A stretch of 22,829 nt of DNA from Piscirickettsiaceae bacterium (lineage in GTDB: Bacteria > Pseudomonadota > Gammaproteobacteria > Methylococcales > Cycloclasticaceae). Each line of letters begins with the position of its first letter. The first letter of the stretch is position 1. The notes beneath the pieces were generated by a model, which ran no database searches, was not told where the DNA came from, and saw only the letters and a program-made list of their open reading frames with translations. Location of the stretch: NCBI GenBank assembly GCA_002401365.1, contig NVSW01000050.1:1-22829 (forward strand). Reading direction: 5' to 3'. Position numbers and translations under genes: made by a program. Of the stretch, positions 8,163 to 14,984 are shown piece after piece.

Positions 8163-8972
8163 TTAAAGAATTACGTTTCTAAGGGCTATGGTAGTACTAA
8201 ACTCTCTATAAATACGCTTATCGGTTGCAGTGGTGGGCGTTAGGCTGTCATTAAAAAAATAACTTTGGAATGCGTTTGTACTGGTTAGATTGTCTTCAGG
8301 CGTTCTAAGTAACAGATTTATGCGAACACTAACCACCTGGTTAAAGTTAAGCCCAGACGTGCAATTAGTTACCGCTGCAGTGACAATAGTGTCGGCTGGC
8401 AAATAACAATCAGCACGTAGGTCATGTCCGGTGCCATTGCTGAGTGCCATACCGTAGAGTATTTGCATATCTTCTATGTTATCAACTAGGGGTTGTGGAA
8501 TAGGGTTGGTTGTAGATAAACATTCTAGTTCTTTGTTGGTAGTGTCTAGATAAAAACGATTGGTGACCTCGGTTCCGGCGGCAACAGGATTGCCAATGCA
8601 ATCAGTAACACCGGTGCCTTCGCCACCTGAATAACGAATATAAACATCGGTATTGGTTCCAGCAATCACTTGGTCGGCTGAAAAAACATAAGTTAAATGT
8701 GTACCAGTAAGAAACTTAAACGCTGGGCTTGTCTCGGTATTGCCTTTAAAGCCAGCTTTGCGTACGAAACGATTAATTATATCGACAGCAAAACGGCCAT
8801 TTTCTTGTACCCTTGAAAGGTTTTCGGTCACCCGGTAAGTTTGTTGGTTAGCAGTGAATACTTGAAGTACGCCAGCCATTAACAATAAGCCGATTACCAT
8901 GGCAACCATTAGTTCAACCAATGTTAGCCCCGATTGTTTCTTTGCAATACAAATAGGTGTTATTTTTTTCAT
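8163..8972 (-). CDS. pilW: Type IV pilus minor pilin PilW
   Basis: This 269-residue prepilin has a basic leader ending G15, mature start L16-T-L-V-E with Glu5 intact, and a long hydrophobic helix (LMVAMVIGLLLMAGVLQVF). The following NQQTYRVTENLSRVQENGRFA and DIINRFVRKAGFKG are typical of PilW. The C-terminal region is a large globular domain with several cysteines. PilW belongs to the FimU-PilV-PilW-PilX tip complex in the inner membrane and pilus. Its start overlaps the pilV stop by four bases (ATGA), a sign of coupled translation. Length fits the family. Confidence 0.88.
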   Translation of the reverse strand: MKKITPICIAKKQSGLTLVELMVAMVIGLLLMAGVLQVFTANQQTYRVTENLSRVQENGRFAVDIINRFVRKAGFKGNTETSPAFKFLTGTHLTYVFSADQVIAGTNTDVYIRYSGGEGTGVTDCIGNPVAAGTEVTNRFYLDTTNKELECLSTTNPIPQPLVDNIEDMQILYGMALSNGTGHDLRADCYLPADTIVTAAVTNCTSGLNFNQVVSVRINLLLRTPEDNLTSTNAFQSYFFNDSLTPTTATDKRIYREFSTTIALRNVIL

Positions 8973-9493
8973 GGCTGAAATTCTAAAGTTGTACCGTTGG
9001 CGGCTAGCCCGTTTGTACCATCATGCTCCAGCCAGTTAACGGTTATAGTATGTTTGGAACCTCTTGGACAATCGATGCCTGCAGTTGGGGCAACGACTAA
9101 TACATTGGCAGGCGTCGTGCAGGTGACAGAGGCGGTAGGTTGAGGCACAGTGGTTTTTGCCAATTCAATCCACCGAAATAGATCATCTTGTGCTAAATTG
9201 CTTGAAGAGCAGGCCGACACAATGACTGTTCCATAGCCGAGCCCGCAGTTATTGTTGGTGCCCACTACATTAGCAATAAGGTAATCACCGGTTTCAGCCC
9301 CTGCAATATTGGCACGCATTCTGTCTGCTAAGCTAGTGGCTAACAGGGTCACTTGAGTTCTTACATAAGCGGTTTGGTTGTTTTTCATGCCTGTTAATTG
9401 AAGCCCAGCAATGCCCAATAAGCCAATAGCTAAGACAAAAACAGCGATCATCACTTCAACTAAGCTAAAGCCTTTATTTTCTACTATGGACAT
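8969..9493 (-). CDS. pilV: Type IV pilus minor pilin PilV
   Basis: This 174-residue prepilin has a short leader MSIVENKG cut at G8, then F9-S-L-V-E with Glu5. The helix MIAVFVLAIGLLGIAGLQLTG and the block LLATSLADRMRAN are the PilV hallmark. Later cysteines (NNCGLG, SACSSS, VTCTTP, IDCPRG) may form disulfides in the head domain. It is a core subunit of the priming complex. The start overlaps the end of the upstream fimU-like gene by ten bases and its own stop overlaps pilW by four, so the three genes form a coupled run. Confidence 0.88.
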   Translation of the reverse strand: MSIVENKGFSLVEVMIAVFVLAIGLLGIAGLQLTGMKNNQTAYVRTQVTLLATSLADRMRANIAGAETGDYLIANVVGTNNNCGLGYGTVIVSACSSSNLAQDDLFRWIELAKTTVPQPTASVTCTTPANVLVVAPTAGIDCPRGSKHTITVNWLEHDGTNGLAANGTTLEFQP

Positions 9494-10062
9494 GCGATAC
9501 CTTTATTTAAGGAGGTTCTGCCCGTACGATTAAGTACAATATTGGAACCAAAGTTTCCACTACGATCATCACATAAGCTGACAGTGCCGGCTTGAAAAGC
9601 ACCCGATGTTAATTGGCTTTGGCCACTGCTGACATATGAAATGTAGTTGGCGACATTTAAATTTCCTGTTAAAACTAAATTAGTGCTTAGAGCGGGTGTT
9701 ACATTCAATAAAGTTTCAGGTACGGCTGCAGCAGGGCTAAAAACTGGAGGTGTTGAGTTGTTTTCGTCAGTAAAAACAATCCATCCTTGTTGCCATGCAC
9801 CAGTTGTTATACAAGTGGCGCCATCGCTACTTTTACAAACGGTAACTCGGCCACCACGTTTAATTGCTTCACTGCGAGCAAGATGTAAAGCAGTGATAAA
9901 TTTGTTATTAGTTGTTGCTAAAAGATTTTTTTTCATAAAGCCATTAAAACTAGGCACGCCAACTGATAAAAGCACACCGGCTATAACTAACGTAACTAAA
10001 AGCTCTATCAGCGTAAAGCCATTCTGCTTTTTCGGGTGCCGTTGTTGTTGATGGGTTTTCAT
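9484..10062 (-). CDS. fimU: GspH/FimT-family pseudopilin, FimU-like
   Basis: This 192-residue prepilin has leader MKTHQQQRHPKKQNG cut at G15, then F16-T-L-I-E with Glu5. The helix is followed by NKFITALHLARSEAIKRGGR and VTVCKSSDG...GWIVFTDENN, the signature of the GspH/FimT/FimU domain. As the gene just before pilV it is best read as FimU, which links the tip complex to the pilus shaft in P. aeruginosa. Only one GspH-type gene is present here, so FimT and FimU cannot be told apart by a paired copy. It starts 79 bases after pilU; a weak promoter could lie in that gap, but I cannot support a specific one. Confidence 0.82.
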   Translation of the reverse strand: MKTHQQQRHPKKQNGFTLIELLVTLVIAGVLLSVGVPSFNGFMKKNLLATTNNKFITALHLARSEAIKRGGRVTVCKSSDGATCITTGAWQQGWIVFTDENNSTPPVFSPAAAVPETLLNVTPALSTNLVLTGNLNVANYISYVSSGQSQLTSGAFQAGTVSLCDDRSGNFGSNIVLNRTGRTSLNKGIACP

Positions 10063-10141
10063 AGTTTGGAGCCTAACAGGTTTTTAAGGAAGGTCTATTC
10101 ATAACCGATGAGTGGTATTGTTGGCAGGATAAACGGTACAT

Positions 10142-11254
10142 TTATTCGGCATCTATTAAATGGATAGTGTCTTCATCAAGGCCTGGAGCAGTTTCTGAGC
10201 CAAGTTTAATCATCAAGCGTACTTCGTTAGTTGAATCGGCATATCTAAGAGCATCTTCATAACTGACGTGTCCGCCAAGATAAAGCTCGTAGAGCGCCTG
10301 ATCAAAGGTTTGCATGCCTTGTTCGCGTGAATTTTTCATTAATTCTTTAAGCTTATGCACTTCGCCTTTGCGAATATAGTCGGCAGCTAGGGGGGTGTTG
10401 ATCAATATTTCGATAACCGCTTTGCGGCCTTTGCCATCAACGGTTGGTACTAGTTGTTGTGCGACTAAGGCTTTTAGGTTGAGCGATAAGTCCATAAACA
10501 GTTGTTTATGCGCGTCTTCTGGGAAAAAGTTAATAATACGGTCTAATGCTTGGTTGGCGTTATTTGCGTGTAAGGTTGATAGGCATAAATGCCCTGTTTC
10601 AGCAAAGGTGATAGCGTGTTGCATGGTTTCGCGGGAACGAATTTCGCCGATAAGTATGACATCAGGTGCCTGACGTAAGGTGTTTTGCAGGGCAATTTCG
10701 TAGGATTCAGTATCAATGCCCACTTCTCGTTGAGTAATGACACAACCGGCGTGATCATGGATAAATTCTACTGGGTCTTCAATGGTAATGATATGCCCAC
10801 TGCTGTTTCTATTACGATACCCAACCATAGCGGCCAGAGAGGTTGATTTACCTGTGCCCGTGGCACCAACAAAAATAATCAGCCCGCGTTTGGTCATTGC
10901 AAGCTCATCCAAAATAGGGGGTGTACCTAATTCTTCTACGGTTGGAATAACGCTTTCAATACGGCGCAATACCATGCCTGCATCGTCCTTTTGAACAAAT
11001 GCACTAACCCGAAAACGCCCAGAATCTGGTCGTTGAATGGCAAATTGACATTCTTTGGTTGCTTCAAATTCAGCTAGCTGCTTATCGTTCATAATACTGT
11101 GCACAATTTCTTCTGCTTGGCTTGAGCTGAGGCGTGTTTTGGAAACCGCTTGTAGTAGGCCGTTAACTTTAATAGTGGGGGACCAACCGGAGGTAATAAA
11201 TAAGTCAGAGGCTTTTTTGTGAACCATTAATTGTAAAAGCGCATCAAAATCCAT
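10142..11254 (-). CDS. pilU: Type IV pilus retraction ATPase PilU
   Basis: This 370-residue hexameric ATPase acts on the cytoplasmic side of the pilus machine, where PilU assists PilT in retraction. The Walker A motif GATGTGKST is at residues 130-138, the Asp box IITIEDPVEF near 155-164, Walker B DVILIGE at 198-204 with catalytic E204, and the His box GHLCLSTLHA at 221-230. It lacks the AIRNLIRE motif of PilT and has a longer C-terminal tail, both typical of PilU. AAAGGA lies seven bases before the ATG. It follows pilT by 43 bases on the same strand. Confidence 0.94.
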   Translation of the reverse strand: MDFDALLQLMVHKKASDLFITSGWSPTIKVNGLLQAVSKTRLSSSQAEEIVHSIMNDKQLAEFEATKECQFAIQRPDSGRFRVSAFVQKDDAGMVLRRIESVIPTVEELGTPPILDELAMTKRGLIIFVGATGTGKSTSLAAMVGYRNRNSSGHIITIEDPVEFIHDHAGCVITQREVGIDTESYEIALQNTLRQAPDVILIGEIRSRETMQHAITFAETGHLCLSTLHANNANQALDRIINFFPEDAHKQLFMDLSLNLKALVAQQLVPTVDGKGRKAVIEILINTPLAADYIRKGEVHKLKELMKNSREQGMQTFDQALYELYLGGHVSYEDALRYADSTNEVRLMIKLGSETAPGLDEDTIHLIDAE

Positions 11255-11297
11255 GAGTGTGTCCTTTAGTTAGTAGATGTTTTTGCATAACGCTGGC

Positions 11298-12332
11298 TTA
11301 AAATTGGTCTTTATTGGCGGCTTTTAAACGCGCATCTTGCCTGGATATTAAACCGTTTTGGACTAATTCTGTTAAATGTTGATCGAGTGTTTGCATGCCA
11401 TCTTTACGGCTAGTTTGGATGGTTGAATACATTTGCGCAATTTTATCTTCACGAATAAGGTTACGAATGGCGGGTGTGCCGGTCATAATTTCCCACGCGG
11501 CTATTCGGCCACCGCCAACGCGTTTGATAAGTGTTTGTGCGATAACGGCGCGTAACGACTCAGATAACATTGAGCGAACCATGCCTTTTTCACCTTCTGG
11601 GAACACGTCAATAATACGGTCAATGGTTTTAGCAGCTGAGCTAGTGTGTAGTGTGCCAAACACTAAGTGACCCGTTTCAGCAGCCGTTAGTGCAAGGCGG
11701 ATGGTTTCTAGATCTCGCATTTCGCCCACTAGAATAATATCTGGATCTTCCCGTAAGGCTACCCGCAAGGCTTCACTAAAGCCGTGTGTGTGTTTGTGGA
11801 CTTCACGCTGGTTGATCAGGCATTTTTTGCTTTTATGAACAAATTCGATGGGGTCTTCGATGGTTAGAATGTGCTCATAGTTGTTTTCATTTTTATAATC
11901 CATTAACGCGGCTAAGGTGGTAGATTTACCAGACCCTGTTGGGCCGGTCACTAATACGATGCCCCGCGGAATGTTGATGATTTCTTTAAACGATTGCGGG
12001 CAACCTAAGTCTTCCAAGGTCAGAATACCAACGGGAATGGTTCGAAATACTGCCGCTGCGCCTCGGTCTTGATTGAAGGCGTTTACCCTAAACCGAGCAA
12101 TACCCGGTAATTCAAACGAGAAATCGACTTCTAAAAATTCTTCAAAATCACGTCGCTGTTTATCATTCATGATGTCATACACCAGACTATGAACTTCCTT
12201 ATGCTCTAATTCAGGCATATTGATTCGTCTGATGTCACCATCAACACGTATCATAGGTGGCATGCCGGCTGAAAGATGTAAATCTGATGCGTTGTTTTTA
12301 ACCCCGAAGGCGAGTAAGTCTGAAATATCCAT
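11298..12332 (-). CDS. pilT: Type IV pilus retraction ATPase PilT
   Basis: PilT (344 residues, the usual length) drives pilus depolymerisation and twitching motility. Visible motifs are Walker A GPTGSGKST (130-138), Asp box ILTIEDPIEF (155-164), Walker B DIILVGE (198-204) with catalytic E204, His box GHLVFGTLHT (221-230) and the PilT-specific AIRNLIRE (288-295), known to be essential for retraction. It is the first gene of the minus-strand pilus block and is divergent from yggS across 120 bases, an arrangement known from Pseudomonas and, with yggR, from E. coli. The divergent gap should hold promoters for both directions, but no convincing -35/-10 pair is visible to me. Confidence 0.97.
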   Translation of the reverse strand: MDISDLLAFGVKNNASDLHLSAGMPPMIRVDGDIRRINMPELEHKEVHSLVYDIMNDKQRRDFEEFLEVDFSFELPGIARFRVNAFNQDRGAAAVFRTIPVGILTLEDLGCPQSFKEIINIPRGIVLVTGPTGSGKSTTLAALMDYKNENNYEHILTIEDPIEFVHKSKKCLINQREVHKHTHGFSEALRVALREDPDIILVGEMRDLETIRLALTAAETGHLVFGTLHTSSAAKTIDRIIDVFPEGEKGMVRSMLSESLRAVIAQTLIKRVGGGRIAAWEIMTGTPAIRNLIREDKIAQMYSTIQTSRKDGMQTLDQHLTELVQNGLISRQDARLKAANKDQF

Positions 12333-12453
12333 TTATTTATCCATATTTTATGCTAAAAAACGGGGGCTTTGCGATATTTGCCGGTTGTTACTAGCTAAAA
12401 ATAAGGCTAAGTTACCCATTGGTTATGTTTAAGTATAGACACGATAAAAAATT

Positions 12454-13161
12454 ATGCCTTGTTTATTAAGACGATATTTCGCCCAACTAGAACACATTAA
12501 GCAGCTTGAGGCCAAGCATCAAAATACTGTGCCTGTTCGATTGCTGGCTGTTAGTAAAACCAAGCCGGCAAGTGATGTTTTAGCCTTGTATAAGGTTGGC
12601 CAGCGAGACTTTGGTGAAAATTATTTACAAGAAGCGTTGGAAAAGCAAAAAAAGTTGGCTCACTTGATGATTAATTGGCACTTTATTGGCCCTATTCAGT
12701 CCAATAAAACGCGTGATATTGCCAAATATTTTCAATGGGTGCATAGTATTGATAGGTTAAAAATTGCCCAACGGTTACACCAACAAAGGCCGTCGTATTT
12801 GCCCCCTTTGAATATTTGTTTACAGGTAAATATTGACGTTGAAAAAACAAAGGCCGGTTTCTTAGTTGAGAATCTGGCCGCGGTGGTTGAGCCAATACGA
12901 GCGCTAAATAATTTACGCCTTAGAGGCTTGATGGTCATCCCGAAGGCACAACCTAGTTTGGAGCAGCAACGCCAAGCGTATCAAAAAATAAGTGCTGTAA
13001 AAGACGAGCTCAACGAGAGGTTTGAGATGACAATGGATACGTTATCAATGGGTATGAGCGCTGATTTGGAAGCGGCTATTGCAGAGGGAGCAACGATGGT
13101 ACGAGTTGGGACAGCAATATTTGGAGCTAGGGTTAAGCGGAACAGTAAAATCGCTGAATGA
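12454..13161 (+). CDS. yggS: PLP-binding homeostasis protein, YggS/PLPBP family
   Basis: This 235-residue TIM-barrel protein binds pyridoxal phosphate and keeps free PLP and amino acid pools in balance; no enzyme activity is known for the family. The PLP lysine is K35 in LLAVSKTKPAS, matching K36 of E. coli YggS. RDFGENYLQEA, WHFIGPIQSNK and the C-terminal phosphate-binding SMGMSADLEAAI...VRVGTAIFG are intact. The ATG start is preferred since the frame begins MPCLLRRYFAQ and reaches the conserved core at the usual distance, though the ribosome binding site is poor. It is the first gene of yggS-proC-yggT-yggU. Confidence 0.95.
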   Translation: MPCLLRRYFAQLEHIKQLEAKHQNTVPVRLLAVSKTKPASDVLALYKVGQRDFGENYLQEALEKQKKLAHLMINWHFIGPIQSNKTRDIAKYFQWVHSIDRLKIAQRLHQQRPSYLPPLNICLQVNIDVEKTKAGFLVENLAAVVEPIRALNNLRLRGLMVIPKAQPSLEQQRQAYQKISAVKDELNERFEMTMDTLSMGMSADLEAAIAEGATMVRVGTAIFGARVKRNSKIAE

Positions 13162-13217
13162 ACCCACTTTCTCTAAGGTAGAATAATGATAAATTTTAAT
13201 ACAGTAAAAATGGTGCA

Positions 13218-14045
13218 ATGAATATTCAAAATATAGGGTTTATTGGCGGCGGTAATATGGCAAGTAGTTTAATTGGAGGGCTAATCAGCAATGGTTACCC
13301 TGCAGATAAAATTACCGTAGCCGATTTAGATGAGAAAAAACTGCAATATTTATCGAACCAATTTGGCGTCAACTACACACTGGATAATGCCCAAGTGGCA
13401 AGCGCATCAGAGCTATTGGTGTTGGCGGTAAAGCCACAGCATATGCAGGCTGTTGCGGAACAAATAAAAGAATCTGTTCAAGCTAAAAAGCCGGTTGTTG
13501 TTTCAATTGCTGCGGGGATTCGAGAGGGGTCGCTGGCGTTATGGTTGGGCGGTTCAATAGCGGTTGTTCGTTGCATGCCAAATACACCGGCGTTAGTGCG
13601 AACGGGCGCAACGGGTCTACATGCTAATGATTTTGTGAGTGAGGAGCAGAAAGATCAAACGGAGTCATTATTAAGAGCCGTTGGGGTAACGGTTTGGGTT
13701 GATGATGAAAGCGACCTAGATATTGTGACGGCATTGTCGGGTAGTGGGCCAGCGTATTTCTTTTTGGTTATGGAAGCGTTGGAGAAAGCGGCCATTGAGG
13801 CAGGGCTTGACCCGAAAACGGCGCAGTTGCTAACCCAGGAAACGGCGCTTGGGGCGGCAAAAATGGCGCTTGAGTCGAGCGAGTCTGCGGCGACTTTGAG
13901 GCAGCGGGTAACGTCTCCTGGGGGCACAACCGAAAAAGCAATAGCTGTTATGGAGTCCCAGGGGTTGCAAAACATATTGCGTGACGCGGTATTGGCGGCC
14001 AAACAGCGCTCAGTAGAATTGTCTGATGAATTGGGGGGCAACTAA
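13218..14045 (+). CDS. proC: Pyrroline-5-carboxylate reductase
   Basis: ProC (275 residues) reduces 1-pyrroline-5-carboxylate to proline with NAD(P)H, the last step of proline synthesis in the cytosol. The Rossmann motif GFIGGGNM is at residues 7-14, RCMPNTP at 118-124, the substrate-site SGSGPAY at 174-180, and RVTSPGGTTEKA at 230-241. It starts 56 bases after yggS and its stop shares one base with the yggT start (TAATG), so proC and yggT are probably translationally coupled. Confidence 0.97.
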   Translation: MNIQNIGFIGGGNMASSLIGGLISNGYPADKITVADLDEKKLQYLSNQFGVNYTLDNAQVASASELLVLAVKPQHMQAVAEQIKESVQAKKPVVVSIAAGIREGSLALWLGGSIAVVRCMPNTPALVRTGATGLHANDFVSEEQKDQTESLLRAVGVTVWVDDESDLDIVTALSGSGPAYFFLVMEALEKAAIEAGLDPKTAQLLTQETALGAAKMALESSESAATLRQRVTSPGGTTEKAIAVMESQGLQNILRDAVLAAKQRSVELSDELGGN

Positions 14046-14605
14046 TGCCAACAGGATATTTATCAAACCCTCTTATATTTCTGGTTAATACCTTAGTTGG
14101 GGCATATGTTTTTGTCTTAATTCTTAGGTTATTGCTGCAGTATTCAGGTGCCGACTCACGCAACCCGATATCGGCATTTATTATTAAGGTAACGCAAATT
14201 CCATTAAAGGCGCTGCGGCCTATTTTCCCTACGGTTAAGGGGGTTAATTTAGCGGCTATTGTGTTGATGTTGGTGCTACAAATGTTAATCGGCTTTGCTA
14301 TGTTGTCTGGTCTGCCGGGCGGCAATATATGGGCGATATTTATTTGGAGTGTGGCGGAGTTGATCGTTAACGTGATTAATGTGTTTACCTACAGTATTTT
14401 TATAATGGTAATCTTAAGTTGGATCAATCCGGGTGCTCATAACCCTATCATTGACCTACTGTACAAAATTACAGAACCGGTGTTAAAGCCCTGTCAACGC
14501 TACATTCCTTTGATAGGAGGGCTTGATTTAAGTCCAATGGCAGCCCTGCTTGGTTTGCAGATATTAAAAATGCTCATACTTCCACCGCTACATTCCCTAA
14601 TGTAG
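14045..14605 (+). CDS. yggT: YggT family inner membrane protein
   Basis: This 186-residue protein has two copies of the YGGT domain. Each has two hydrophobic segments around a conserved loop: FLVNTLVGAYVFVLILRLLLQ then ADSRNPISAF, and INVFTYSIFIMVILSWINPGAHNPI. About four membrane helices are expected, with the ends PLKALRPIFPTVKG and VLKPCQRYIPLIGG following each unit. Relatives are linked to osmotic stress tolerance in E. coli and to cell-division or SepF-neighbourhood genes in other bacteria; the exact role is unsettled. Its start overlaps the proC stop by one base and it ends eight bases before yggU. Confidence 0.93.
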   Translation: MPTGYLSNPLIFLVNTLVGAYVFVLILRLLLQYSGADSRNPISAFIIKVTQIPLKALRPIFPTVKGVNLAAIVLMLVLQMLIGFAMLSGLPGGNIWAIFIWSVAELIVNVINVFTYSIFIMVILSWINPGAHNPIIDLLYKITEPVLKPCQRYIPLIGGLDLSPMAALLGLQILKMLILPPLHSLM

Positions 14606-14613
14606 GTTGCTAT

Positions 14614-14912
14614 ATGTCACAACATGAACCGCGAAAGTGGTGTAGGTGGCAAGGACGTGACTTGTTTATCAAAATATTTTTACAACCTAATGCCAGCCGT
14701 AATGCGTTATTAGGTGTGCACGGTGAATTTATTAAGGTATCTGTAACCACCATCCCGGCTAAAGGGGCAGCAAATAAGCAGCTTATTTTGCTTTTAAGTG
14801 AGCTATTTTCAGTAAAAAAACAAATATCACGTTAGTGGCCGGTGCGCATTCACGATATAAGACGCTAAAAGTATGCGAGCCGTCACTGCTCCCCAGTGTG
14901 TTTTTAGAATAA
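14614..14912 (+). CDS. yggU: YggU/DUF167 family protein, frame broken at an A7 run (possible -1 frameshift gene)
   Basis: In the zero frame the protein stops after 73 residues (TAG at 14833), short for DUF167, whose E. coli member has 96. The first 69 residues match the family (LFIKIFLQPNASRNALLGVHGE, then AKGAANKQLILLLSELFSVKK). The missing end is present in the -1 frame: TNITLVAGAHSRYKTLKV and so on to a TAA at 14910-14912. A -1 step at A-AAA-AAA (14814-14820) joins the two into a 99-residue protein with the expected GxxxRxK-type end. This could be programmed slippage, transcript slippage, a young null mutation or a one-base error in the homopolymer. The family's function is unknown. It follows yggT by eight bases. 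Confidence 0.8.
14814..14820 (+). other. Candidate slippery heptamer A-AAA-AAA in yggU
   Basis: Seven A bases lie in the X-XXY-YYZ phase relative to the zero frame: the last base of a GTA codon, then two AAA codons. Tandem -1 slippage keeps perfect pairing and moves into the frame that carries the rest of the DUF167 domain. Downstream, CACTG-CTCCC-CAGTG at 14884-14898 can form only a short 5-bp hairpin about 60 bases away, so no strong stimulator is evident. Confidence 0.5.
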
Positions 14913-14931
14913 GTAGCTATACTCCATATTA

Positions 14932-14937
14932 TATAAT
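14932..14937 (+). promoter_or_regulatory. Possible -10 box for the dynamin-like gene
   Basis: A perfect TATAAT lies about 48 bases before the preferred start codon, in the AT-rich gap after yggU. The matching -35 region is poor (no TTGACA-like hexamer 16-18 bases upstream), so this is a weak call. Confidence 0.3.
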
Positions 14938-14970
14938 CTAAATTAAGGCGTTCAACTCAACGCTGTATAA

Positions 14971-14976
14971 AAAGGA
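14971..14976 (+). promoter_or_regulatory. Ribosome binding site that decides the start of the dynamin-like gene
   Basis: AAAGGA lies eight bases before the ATG at 14985 but only two bases before the in-frame GTG at 14979. The ATG is therefore the better start. Confidence 0.65.
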
Positions 14977-14984
14977 ATGTGAGT

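Noticed and set aside
12333..12453. Divergent promoters, including a sigma-54 site, between pilT and yggS
   Set aside because: GG and GC elements are spaced eight rather than ten bases apart, and no -35/-10 pair fits well in either direction.
13948..14325. 125-codon open frame on the minus strand across proC and yggT
   Set aside because: Both plus-strand genes are intact and coupled here; the antisense frame has no recognisable features.
14966..14971. TATAAA as a -10 box for the dynamin-like gene
   Set aside because: It would place the transcript start at or after the AAAGGA ribosome binding site at 14971-14976, so it cannot serve this gene.
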